A stretch of 64,000 nt of DNA from Rutstroemia sp. NJR-2017a BVV2. Taxonomy: Eukaryota; Ascomycota; Leotiomycetes; Helotiales; Rutstroemiaceae. Location of the stretch: contig NJPS01000038.1 in assembly GCA_002946415.1 (NCBI GenBank), positions 481,786 through 545,785 of the forward strand, in the 5' to 3' direction. Positions 12,520 to 23,114 of this stretch are shown here, piece by piece; within the stretch, counting starts at the first letter, position 1; each line of letters starts with the position of its first letter. Made by a program: the position numbers and the translations under genes. The notes below the pieces were generated by a model. It was not told the origin of the DNA. It did not search any database and saw only the letters and a program-made list of their open reading frames with translations.

Positions 12520-12534
12520 CACCCATTTCAGAAA

Positions 12535-13529
12535 ATGCCACCCACAGAACTACCCAAATCCGGCAATCCGCTGTAGGTGTCTATTCTCCAAAAGGGAAAG
12601 CTACTATTTTATTGACGATTTGCCAGCGTCTTCTTTGACATCACCATCGGAGGTTAGTGGTTCCCCATATCCTGTTGCATCTCCGAGTCTGAAAGTCCCC
12701 GACCTTGCCACGAGATCCAGTGATCTCTTTGTTCGTGTCATTCACGTGATTCATTTGTTGGTTCAGCCATGCCGTTTTGACTTCATGCTTTCGAGATGGC
12801 CTCAATGCTTTGAAGTGCTACTTTCCACTTGAAGCAGTGTCTGCGGTGTCCATCATAGACTGTTATCATGCGAACATCTATATTTGTCCTCCTCAATACC
12901 ACCCAACCAGACCATCTAACACCATCCAGGCGAGCCACTCGGCCGAATCCAATTCGAGCTCTTCGCAGATGTAGTTCCCAAAACCGCTGAAAACTTCCGC
13001 CAATTCTGCACCGGCGAAACGAAGAACAACCTCGGGCGACCCCAAGGCTACAAAGGCAGCAAGTTCCACCGAATCGTGAGTGTCCTCACCCCTCCCCAAC
13101 CCAATCAACATCTAACCTAACCCACCCCCTCAGATCAAAGACTTCATGTGCCAGGGAGGCGACTTCCTCAACGGAGACGGCACCGGCTCCACTTGCATCT
13201 ACGGGCTCAAACAATTCGAGGACGAAAACTTCACCATCAAGCACACCGAGCCGGGGCTTCTCTCTATGGCTGTACGTATGCTATTTATCTACTCCGAATG
13301 CACACTAAAACTAACTTCCCCTCCCTCCCACCAGAACGCCGGCCCCAACACAAACGGCTCCCAGTTCTTCATCACCACAGTCCCCACCCCCTTTCTCGAC
13401 AACAAACACGTAGTGTTCGGCAAAGTGGTGGACGGCATGGATGTAGTGCGCAAGATGGAAAATACCCGCACCAACGCGAAAGACGCGCCGAATCTCCCGG
13501 TTGTGATTTCGCTGTGCGGAGAGATGTAG
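12535..13529 (+). CDS. cyp3: Cyclophilin H (U4/U6 snRNP-associated peptidyl-prolyl isomerase)
   Basis: Exons 12535-12572, 12627-12652, 12930-13075, 13134-13271 and 13335-13529 give 180 aa. The N-terminal reading [18 protein letters not shown] appears only after removing introns of 54 and 277 bp around a 26-bp exon. It then matches the cyclophilin H form rather than cyclophilin A. Catalytic landmarks are present: FHRIIKDF with the active-site Arg, CQGGDF, and NGSQFFIT. The C-terminal [10 protein letters not shown] is the usual CypH end. CypH binds Prp4 in the U4/U6.U5 tri-snRNP and helps spliceosome assembly in the nucleus. The position equal to Trp121 of human CypA (W in WLDGKHVVFG) is Phe here ([11 protein letters not shown]). 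Confidence 0.93.
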
Positions 13530-15079
13530 ATGGATGGTATGTCCGGATATGTAAATATAGAAATGGCGGAGAATAGAATCTAAAAATGCATCTTCGCGTG
13601 CGGATATTGATCATTCATGCGTTGACGCCAAACATAAACTCAGCGCCTGCGAATCTGCGAATACATACCCGTAGTCTAATTACAGGAACGGCCAGCAACG
13701 TAGATCTTAACTTACCACCCAATACATTTTCTCTATCTCTATCTCACTTGTAATCACCCGTTCCCTCCCCTCGCTACATCTCCCGTTCCAGATTCCCTAC
13801 CCCGGCGAGTAATTCTGAAACACGATACGTTTTCGCCTTTACCCCCGCCAGAAAAGTGTCATGTCGTGCGACGTCCTATCATCTCATCTTAATGTGGATG
13901 CGGATGGACGAGATAATTTTTCTAAGATGCCGAGTCCCGATGTTTGTTTGGGGAGGGAGGGGGAGCAAAGCTTATGTGAGTTGGTCGGGTATCGAACGAA
14001 CGAGTGAGAGGGTGTGTGCACGATTGGATAGGGGAGAGGGGAGCGGGGACGGGGGACGGTTGTGTGGATGAGATGAATGGGTTGGTGGATGGATATTGCG
14101 TGCATGTTCGGGAGAGAGATAGATGATGTGCATATGGTGTTTGATACGAGTAGGTAGGTACTAGGTGAGTGGAGATCGGATCGGGCCCGAGAAGTACACG
14201 CACGGGTGGATGGATGCAGAGTGAGAATGTAAGTGATTGTGAAAGGATGGGTTGGTTGGTAGGTTCTGGATGTTTATCTTCTTTCTTCGGTTGTGGTTTC
14301 TGGCCCATTCAACTTAGAATGCGTACTTGTCACAAATTTGTCTCTCGGAGAAGGATCGCTCGTAGGATAGGGTCGATTTACAGTGAGGATAGCCCAAAAG
14401 GACTACTGTAGAACTTGATGTGAATGGAATCCTCACAAGTGGTGATGGAAGTGTAGGAACATTCAGTCGTGGATTTCTATGGCCGTTACTAAAGTTGTTA
14501 GACAACACATATCCCATATGGAATCACATAATCGTTGATTGCAGTGGAGTGGCTAATGATTCACTAGCACCTGGTGATGAGCTCAAGTCACGGCAATAAT
14601 GCATGCAGTTAAAAGACAGCTAACCAGATGTATATTCAAATATGATAAACCCCATCTAACTGTCATAAGAACATGGCAACGAGTGTAGCAGTGGGTATCA
14701 TGTATATAATCTAACAAAGAGAGAAAAGAAATTGAAAGGTAAAAACGCCCCAAGTATCAAGCCAAAATGTGTACAAATGAAAATGCATCCTCCATAAACA
14801 CCAAAACATCCCTGGGGGTATCTCATGAGCTCGAGTCGCCTCGAAAACTCTCTATCTGTAAATATGCCCTGTTTGCTAAACGCCGCGCGTCGTTATGAGA
14901 GAAAGAAATGTTTGCTCTGCGCCGGAACGAGAAATAGACCGATCTTGGAAGAATGTGATGAAGCTGAGTTTTGTTGCTAGACGAGTGCCTCCGACAAAGA
15001 ATTTGAGATAATATAATATATTGATTGCGCGATCATGATTAAAGTCTCATGGTCACTGGTAAACTCTGCGTTGGAGAGT
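13530..15079. other. Intergenic 3' flank of convergent genes
   Basis: 1.55 kb between convergent stop codons. The open frames at 13884-14308 on the minus strand are low-complexity shadows of a purine-rich + strand (about 13960-14080). No gene or RNA was recognised. Confidence 0.5.
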
Positions 15080-16330
15080 CTAGTAAATTCCACGACCGCG
15101 AATCCTGGGAGATCGTGCTATGAATGGCTGAACCACCGGGGGTCCTGATTTGTAAACATATCCTGTTGACCCAGCTGCTGCCGAACCCCCTGTTGCACTT
15201 GCCCCGCTTTGTGTGAGGGTGGTGGTTGAGGTGGACATTTGACGGCTGCTTGAGGAACCACCTGGTGCAGTTGGAGCAACGTAGCCGTTTGCCGTGCCAT
15301 TGGCTATGACGCTAGCTGTATAGCCACCGGTTCCAGTAGCCTGAGCACCGCTAGAGGCGAAGACAGTGGGCGTGGCGAACAAGTCTGTGGTCGATCTGGT
15401 GGAGTATATCTTTTGGCTTGCGGTAGGATCAGCAACGAAAGGGTTGACCATCTGCGACCATTGAGCGTTGTAGTTGTAATCTTGTGGTGCAACATAGTTG
15501 ACAGGCTGAGGACTTGAGCTGGCTTGAATGGCAATGTCTGCACAGATTGTGTAACTTTGGTTCGTCACAACCTTGCCCTGAAGGTCCAAGGTTGGCCAAT
15601 CCCAAACCCAATAGATAGAGTAGTTACTGTTGACTTTCACATCCGCCGGAATTTGAAAGTCAGTCTGGCACAGAAGACTCTTCCCCGAAATTGCAGTTTC
15701 ATTGTGAGGATAGGCCTTGGCTCTCATCTGCGCAAGTGTCATGCCTTGAATTTCCAGCTTGTTGTCTCCGCTTGCGTTCTCGTTTCCATCAAGATAGCAT
15801 TCCATGTCGTCAAAATATTGAACGGCAAGAAGCTTCCCACGCTTATCCCCACCAGTTCCGTCTTTATTCCAGACTTTATGAATGGCGTTGTACTTGTCAT
15901 CAACCTGAGGATTCTCGGTGCCATAGATATAGACGAGTCCGCTGCCGAACCCTTTGGTGCTAGTTGGAGTTGCCGCCTGCTTGGGCTCAGTGACATGTCC
16001 GTTCTCCGCATATCTGATGGCGACGAAATCTCCAGCAGATGCAGTCAACTGTGGAAATCCGGGGTAAGGAGCAGGAGCGCCTGGTTGTTGTTTGTCTGAG
16101 CAGATGTTGAAGGAGTCAGGGATGCCCTGAACTTGCCATACATTCGCGGTGAGGTTGGCGCCGGCCACTCGTGGGTAAAATCCTCTTGGGTAACCTGGGG
16201 TGCCCACAAAAGTTCCGTTCGGTGCGATACGAGTGATTTGGTCTGCCCATGTGTGAGCGGAGACTGCAGGAATAGTGGCGAACAAGGCGAGTGCTGTCAG
16301 GCTGATCGCCTTCGAAAATACAGACTCCAT
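15080..16330 (-). CDS. Secreted protein with N-terminal mature His, DUF7492-like
   Basis: A single exon of 416 aa. Residues 1-25 form a signal peptide ending AVSA, so the mature chain should start with His26 in HTWADQITRIAPNGTFVGTP. A second candidate metal ligand is His in ENGHVTEP, and an aromatic block YSIYWVWDWPTLDLQG lies further on. There are several N-glycosylation sites and a Ser/Thr/Gly-rich tail with no GPI signal. From memory this matches fungal secreted proteins now called DUF7492, many of which also begin with His after cleavage. The layout resembles lytic polysaccharide monooxygenases, whose His brace uses the free N-terminal His, but a copper or redox role is inference. The ATG at 16330 is chosen because the longer in-frame start would bury the signal peptide. 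Confidence 0.82.
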   Translation of the reverse strand: MESVFSKAISLTALALFATIPAVSAHTWADQITRIAPNGTFVGTPGYPRGFYPRVAGANLTANVWQVQGIPDSFNICSDKQQPGAPAPYPGFPQLTASAGDFVAIRYAENGHVTEPKQAATPTSTKGFGSGLVYIYGTENPQVDDKYNAIHKVWNKDGTGGDKRGKLLAVQYFDDMECYLDGNENASGDNKLEIQGMTLAQMRAKAYPHNETAISGKSLLCQTDFQIPADVKVNSNYSIYWVWDWPTLDLQGKVVTNQSYTICADIAIQASSSPQPVNYVAPQDYNYNAQWSQMVNPFVADPTASQKIYSTRSTTDLFATPTVFASSGAQATGTGGYTASVIANGTANGYVAPTAPGGSSSSRQMSTSTTTLTQSGASATGGSAAAGSTGYVYKSGPPVVQPFIARSPRIRGRGIY

Positions 16331-18921
16331 GTTGAAGGCTGTATGGTTGTTCTTTATGTTTGTGTATATTAAGTAAAGTTTCCTTGCCTGCAAGGGTGTG
16401 TTGATTCGGATTCGAGGTTGTGTGCTGAATATTTCTTGAGCGTATGGCCAAAAATAAGAAAAGTCCAGAAATGAGAAACAATAGAGATTTATATATGATT
16501 CGCGGCCAGCGTGAACATGGTCAATCAGCACTGCTGAACAATGACAACAAATGAGTAACAGATAATTTGAGCAAAGAAAACCTGTCTATTGTGAGATGAA
16601 TCAAAGAAAGAAAAGTATTCTTAGAATAGAACAATAAGATGGGTAGAACAAGAAAGGTGAATGGTAGGCTAATAGAAGACAACTGAATGAGAAACAATCA
16701 AAGGAAGGGTCGACGCAAAAAGTGAAAGAAATTTGTTAGGAAAAGGTCTGTATCGGAACAGAAGCTTTTCTTTGTACTTGCTTCTCTCTTCAAGAGACGG
16801 AGCGATGGACCAAGGCAAATGGAGTGTCTGGCTAGAGATTGTAGTATGTTGTGACAGACTGACTGGTGAAAAGAAAGTGGACAGACAAAAGACCAGGGTG
16901 GACTACGAGTCTTTGAGATGTCAGAAGTGTTTCTTGAGCTGATTGATGAAAGTAATGAGATTGAACATCGAAAGCTAATAATTGGCCGAGGGAGGACGTT
17001 CTGCATTTCTAAAGCAAACTAGACATGTTAGATATGTTAGACGTGTTGAGATGGAGTGGGCGGGCCACGGTCACCAAGAACGAATCCAAGAATGCAGACC
17101 CTATCGACGGTCCGATGTATGAACATTCTGATGTTAGAAACAAATGAAGCTTCCAGTTCCCACAAAAGCTCGACTACCCAGTGCCCAGGCGCCCGCCAGA
17201 CCCTGCAACCAAGCACGCAGGTTCCGAAGTAACCCAAGAAAATGCCTTTCGCGGGGTGCTGCAGGGGTGCTTTGCGGTGTTTTCACGAATCCCCCATCAG
17301 TCTCGACTCACCAGAGCCGTCTCGTGGTGGACGGTCCAAGGACGTTTTGGCGTGAAGTCCGGCCGTTTGGTCGTTTGGTCGTCGCAATTGTCGCAATTGT
17401 CGCACTGTCTGTGGAGCGGTCTAAGTTTTGGCCATCCCGTCAACCAGAGCCAATCATCAATTTCTCCCATGGCCAACATGGGAAATTGAATTCGTGCTTC
17501 GACCACCAACCAAGTGAAATATTTACCCGCGATCCCTTGTTTGTCCTACGATTGCCCATGTAAGTAATAACAGGTAGACAATTAAAGCTTCGCGGTACGC
17601 AGGTACAGATGGTCTGGAAGTCGGATAGATGGATGAGGCGATTCAGAGTGAAAGAGGCTGAACGACACTCGAAACCACGGCCATTTCCTTCCCATAGGCC
17701 TTTCTTAATTTAATCCTCACATAATCGTAACATAAACGCCGACCTGCCGTGTCGCCCTTCTTGCGTCGTGCAATTGACTTGCTATAAGGCCGAATAAATC
17801 CTCATGGCCCTTTCTTGTAGTTCATGTGCGGAATCCGAGTCGAAGAGAGTTGGCATCCAAAGACGCAGGACAAGCAGTACCCAGTACCCCCGTTGGTGAC
17901 GTTTCGCGAACACTGTAGAGCCACGCAGTGCATACAGTCCACATAGACGGGCAGTGGGCACCACATCAAACGAACAAGAGAAATAGCAGAAGCATCTTAA
18001 GAATCTTAGGACGATATTGGGTTGTCCGATGTTTGGCGTTTGGCGTTTGGTGTTTGGCATTTCATATATTTGACAGTCGTCCGTTTGGACTTCTGCAAGG
18101 CTAATGCGCCTTTCTTGCTGATCCGCAAAATTTGAGTCAAGTCCCGCTATGGTTTCAGAGATCTCGAGGAAAAAACATGTACGAGTAAGAGGGCGACAAC
18201 GACCTCCCTTTATGCGACAGTTTATCCCAACTAAGAAATGTGGTTATAACTTACTACCCAGGCGCTCTGAAGCGACGCTCAGCGATAATGTAAGAGTTAC
18301 AGTCAGTACCCACGTACTTCTGTACCTAGCGTCAGTTCAGTACGAAGCACAAGTTGCACAACACCATCGCGGGCAGGAAGAGTGGATAGGTATCTCCCCT
18401 CCCCAGTCCAACTAACTACGCGCTTTACTAAACACCGCACCGCTAATTACCATTCTTGTTCCTTCATTTTCCTCCCTTAAGAGTGGCTATCTATCATGTC
18501 CTCATTTCTTGGGCGATCATGATGTCACTCATAGCCGCGCCTTCTCGCCCACAATATATGAGGTGCATATTCTTTGTTTCCTTGCACGCTTGATAACCCC
18601 TCCGCCTTGAAATCGCAACTTTGATAGCCCTAAGGATTCTTGGGACCTCAACAGCCTTGACGACCTTATAGGGCTGTGCTAAGATTTACATCCTTCAGCC
18701 CTGCAGACAGGTCTGACCTTCTTGAAGATCGCTCAAGCCAACGGGGCCCGCGACGTATCGGAGAAGTCGCCGCGTTTCAATAGCTACTACTTACTCCAGT
18801 TCCTACTACACACCCCAGATCTCGCGTGGTCTCGTGGTCGCTCATATGCTTGACTGCCTATACCTGTCCTTCAAGTACCCGGTATACCTTGTCTATGGAA
18901 ACAGGCGGTTGAACTTGAACC
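16331..18921. other. 2.6-kb intergenic region between divergent genes
   Basis: Holds the promoters of the secreted protein (leftward) and the metallo-beta-lactamase gene (rightward). Open frames such as 17144-17563 show no family resemblance. Short direct repeats occur at about 17365-17405 (GTCGTTTG and CAATTGTCG doublets) and 18025-18058 (TTTGGCGT-like). Confidence 0.5.
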
Positions 18922-20267
18922 ATGTCAAGCCTTCCCACCACAAGCTTTGTGAGCCGGCGGGTGAATCCTTCAACCTTTGTGGTGTCTGAAGATGATGACT
19001 TCGGAGAGCAGCCATATATCTATATTAAGATATACACCAAATTCATCGTTATCACAGACTCCGGCTGCAACAAGCCTAGGAATAAAGATGTGCAGATCAG
19101 TTCACTTCGTCAATACATCGAGGAATACCCCATCGCTAGTAATTCCAACGCGAGCCTCAACCCGGGAGGGGAGAAGGCTTATATAATAATTTGTAGTCAC
19201 TGTCACTATGATCACATCCTCGGCCTCCCTCAGTTCCTCTCTTCGAATCCTACTATCATAGCTTCGGAGCTCGGCAAATCATTCATTCTTCAAGATCTAC
19301 CTCAACACTCTCTGTGCAAATATCTTGACATACCAACTCCTAGATACGATGTCTCTCGTTGGGCTGGCCAGTTCGAATATTTCTCGATGTCAAATACACA
19401 TTTCCGCATCCAGTTCCTTCAGATTCCAGGTCATACCCCTGAGTAAGTAACTCCGTTTTTGCTATGTTTGTGGACTTTGGCTACCTGGGAAATGAACACT
19501 CGATCAGCGGTTGCACTAACTCATCGACCGGCTTGTGACAAAAAGATAGATTTCTTAATTGCCAGAAGGACATATGTTGTATCATTGGATGGATTCAACG
19601 ATTGAGGATTGGTTCCATGAACTACTACACACATCGGTGTCCCTGACCTGCATTTCTCTTCCTCGAGAATGAGAAAGCGGGAGAGAATTCCACGCTCCGA
19701 GCCCTTCCCAAAAGTTTCCTTATATATGAAGTTGCCAGAAGTAATACTGATACATGACCTAGCTCTCTCGCATGGTATGACATCGATGAACATTACCTAT
19801 ACATTGGCGACACACTTTACACGCGACAGCGATCGCCACCTATTCCCGAGCTGCCTGACGATGCCGGACAAGTTCCTGGTATTCCCAGCACACAAGCGGC
19901 CATAATATTCCCCGAAGAGGGAGGCAACTGGATCCAATATATGGCGTCTCTTAATCTCCTGCGTTACTTTGTCAAGCATCGGAATGCTGAGCTTGAAAGA
20001 CAACACAGTTCGGCTGAGAATGCAGCGCCGAGGGTACTTCTCGCCTGCGGCCACTTAACATATGGTGCGGATGCGGAGGCAATGATTCTAGAAGTGCAGG
20101 AGCTCTTTCAAAGAATAATCGCTGGAAAGGTCGCTGTGAGAAGCAGTAGCGAGAAGAGAGGAATCATTTATGATTATTGGTTAGAAAGTGACGAGTCTTG
20201 TTATGGAGTTACGGCGCCTCGTCACCTGGCCGAGGAGGCGAGGAAACACTTCCATGGGACTGCCTAG
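18922..20267 (+). CDS. Metallo-beta-lactamase-fold hydrolase
   Basis: Exons 18922-19442 and 19763-20267 give 341 aa. The metal motif HxHxDH is intact (SHCHYDHILG, H93-H95-D97-H98). Further ligands follow in order: PGHTPD (His at about 171, spanning the splice site), YIGDTLY (Asp), and a late CGH. These bind two metal ions in hydrolases of this fold. The exact substrate is unknown; the fungal relatives I recall are uncharacterised cytosolic hydrolases. The splice GA|C restores GHTPDSLAWYD, typical of the family, so the junction is well supported. The intron is 320 bp, much longer than most others in the window. No signal peptide is visible. Confidence 0.88.
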
Positions 20268-23114
20268 TAGAGAAGATGGAGCCGATTCTTCTAGGAATTA
20301 AGGGCATGAGCGACGACCAAATGGCGCCCAGTGAAGATAAACGAGTAGTTCTCGTAACAACCTTCATAAGCTTGGAAGATCTGGCTCATACGGCACACAT
20401 GTTTATAGTTGATTCTTCGAATAACTTGGCAACATGCTTCGCAAACGAAAGGATAATGTGTTCTACCGGTAGCTCCTTGCAGGACTTATGTTCGCTTATT
20501 CGCATTGCGTCTACACACCCCAAAAGTCTCTCCACAGGAGAAAATGACCTACCCGCAAAGACATTGGCATAAGTTCCGCATACGTTTCCATACAGGTGAC
20601 TCCCAATTTACCCGGAAGGTTCAATAGTCAAACGTATGCCAACCTCGATTCGAAAGGCCCGAGTATCTTAGATGCAGAATCTACCCCGCACTTTCCAACA
20701 ATTCCGCGTGTTTTGCACGCCGATGATGCCGTGCAAAATTCCAGCATCAGGGTAGTGTTAGCTATGTGATCCCAAAGATTTTTATCGCGAATTTCGAGAT
20801 TCGGATAATTTTTGTTCCATGAAATGTTCTTGATATTACTTCACATGCCATCAGGTTTACAGGAAGCAGTGAGCCCCTTTCCACCGTCTTTATTTCCCCC
20901 CACAGGTAAGAATTCAAGCTTTGGGGATTTCATACCGAGGTCATAATTACTTTTCTATCAATTAATGGCCCTTGCTCGATTTTTGACAGGCTGCCTTTCC
21001 TATGACCCTGGCGAATCCTCCCGCAAACTCAACAGTTCCAATAAATACTATTTCACTGCACCATGAGTGGGCTTCAACCTTGCCGAGCTGCGATTTGTAT
21101 GCGATAATTAGATCAATCAGCAACGTGATGAAAATGGGGACCTCAGCATCTCTACGTTAGAAAGAGCATGTAAACTCAAAATTTCTAGCGATATACGTGC
21201 CTTTAGAAGCAGAGTCGGCAAGGCTCAGGACTCAGTGATCTTCAAGGGTAGCCCCCGTCAGTAGCAATACTGGGCTTACTGTAGCTGATTCTTTTGGCTT
21301 GTACTATACTCTGTAGGGCGTTTTTATGTCTGCGCAACTAGCGAGATCAGCAAAAGGTTTGACATTTCTTGTTGATTGATACTTGATACAAATTAAGAAA
21401 AGTGAGGGGTTCGTAGCGAAAAACGCTCATTAAAGAGCTTCAACAAATCTTTTGCATTTAGTCTACTCAAACCGAATTTTGCTCAAGCTATTGTGGAAGA
21501 TTTGCTCTTCGATATCGCCGTGTTCGGTTTCCACAAAAGGAGGGCGCGCGGACATCAAAAACCGCCCAAGTACTGTACATACATAGCTGTCAACGAAAGC
21601 CATCATGACAGGGCAGCCCCTCCACCGATTGAACTCTGAACTCCGAGTTCCATTTCGAGACCAATCCTGAGGAGAAGCGAAGCTGGATTCACCAAGTACA
21701 CGAATCACACTTGTTTTTTCATGTACAATTGCTTTTCCCAAGACTCAGCTGTCGTGCACGCGTGGTATGATCCAATGCAAAAGGCATTCTGAGGCGTCCA
21801 TTCCCAGAGCCTTCTTATGGAACGAAGACCGTTCGCGTCGATCGATAGAAAGCTGTTCGACGATATACATCTGCTGGACGAAAATGAAGCAAGTACTCTG
21901 TAGGTGATGATAACGTAGTCCGTGACAGTGAAGTTAGCGTTTTCGAACACGGAGCGGATGTACCGATGTACCTTCCCCCAAAAAGCAAGCCCGGCAGGAT
22001 TTTAATTTGCACAGGCGGCACAGTACGAGTAGTGCATTGCAGGCCTGACAACTCAGGCTACTTACTCACTGACTAACTTACTCCTCTCTTCCGTTTAGAG
22101 ACCCCGGAAGCAAATCTTACTGTGTCCGTACAGTAGTTTTCTTTCAGCACTGTGGAGCGAAGGTAACTTGCTTCTGTGTGCTTCGTACGAAGTACTTCGC
22201 TGTACTCTGTACTCTGTAGTTCATCGCCGCGACCGCCTACGCACCGTGTAAAAGACTAAAAAGAGCACGAGTAAGACCCGAGCGAGGGAACTGCCAGGTG
22301 GGTTTCAGACGTCCAAACCCTTCCCCCACGAGTCTGGAGTATCGGGAAACTCAAAGTGCTGCTCTGGTAGTGTAGTGCGTGGGACGGCAGAATAACATTC
22401 ACGTTTCCTACTTTTCTATCATGCCACAAAATGCAAATACCATAAGTTAACCATTACACCACCTTTTTATCACATACAAGGCTCCCACACCAGTCCACGC
22501 CACTTTGATGCATCCTGTTCTTCCTAATGATTTGAGGCCTGCAGTGTGACAGGTCAAGTAACCGATTTACCACGCCCACCAAAGCTGCACCACCACACCT
22601 CATTCAGACACTTCCCCCATCCCCTCCAAGCTGCAAAGGCGCAAGCGCAACTCGTCCAGAAAGGCTGGGGTTGCACTCAATCCCTCCCCCCCGGCGACTT
22701 TTCTCCAATCCCCGTCGCGCAAAGTCGATCAGAACTACTGGATTCCTTCCAAAAGGTCCACAGACGCTTCCCCACACCCTAAATTCTAGGTCGAACATCC
22801 TTCTCTCAATCATCAACCCATCCCATCGTTTCTGCTGTCAGCAGTCCAATCCTCTCGACCCGACTCGACTCATACCCCATCTCCATATTCCTCCCGTGTT
22901 GCTTTCGCTCCCCGATAAAAACACGTGCTGAATTATACTGGGACAGGTTATGCTGCTCAGCTTTTCGTCTTCGTGAGAGCCTTCATCCTCCAATAGGCAT
23001 GCCGGTTTCCAAACACCAAAATCCGGTGATCATTAACGACTTCCTTCGAAGACATCGTCAAATACTTCGATATCCATAGCCATCCGCCGACCTGACGACC
23101 ACTTTCAATCCACC
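20268..23114. other. 2.85-kb intergenic region
   Basis: Follows the hydrolase and leads into the transporter. An open frame of about 95 codons continues just past the hydrolase stop (to 20572) in another frame, without recognisable family. The last 600 bp before 23115 are C-rich and look like the transporter promoter and leader. Nothing else is supportable. Confidence 0.5.

Larger units (their letters stand above)
9907..12534. other. 2.6-kb intergenic region
   Basis: No supportable gene. The longest open frames (10486-10851 + and 10518-10916 -) sit on a purine/pyrimidine-skewed tract and look like by-products of composition. It must contain the promoters of the RING gene (leftward) and cyclophilin H (rightward). 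Simple repeats are listed separately. Confidence 0.5.

Noticed and set aside
13922..14308. 128-codon Pro/Ser/Thr-rich open frame on the minus strand
   Set aside because: A shadow of purine-rich DNA in a convergent intergenic region; no coding features.
20277..20572. Open frame of about 98 codons after the metallo-beta-lactamase gene
   Set aside because: Composition is plausible, but there is no recognisable family, and no splice joins it in frame to the hydrolase.
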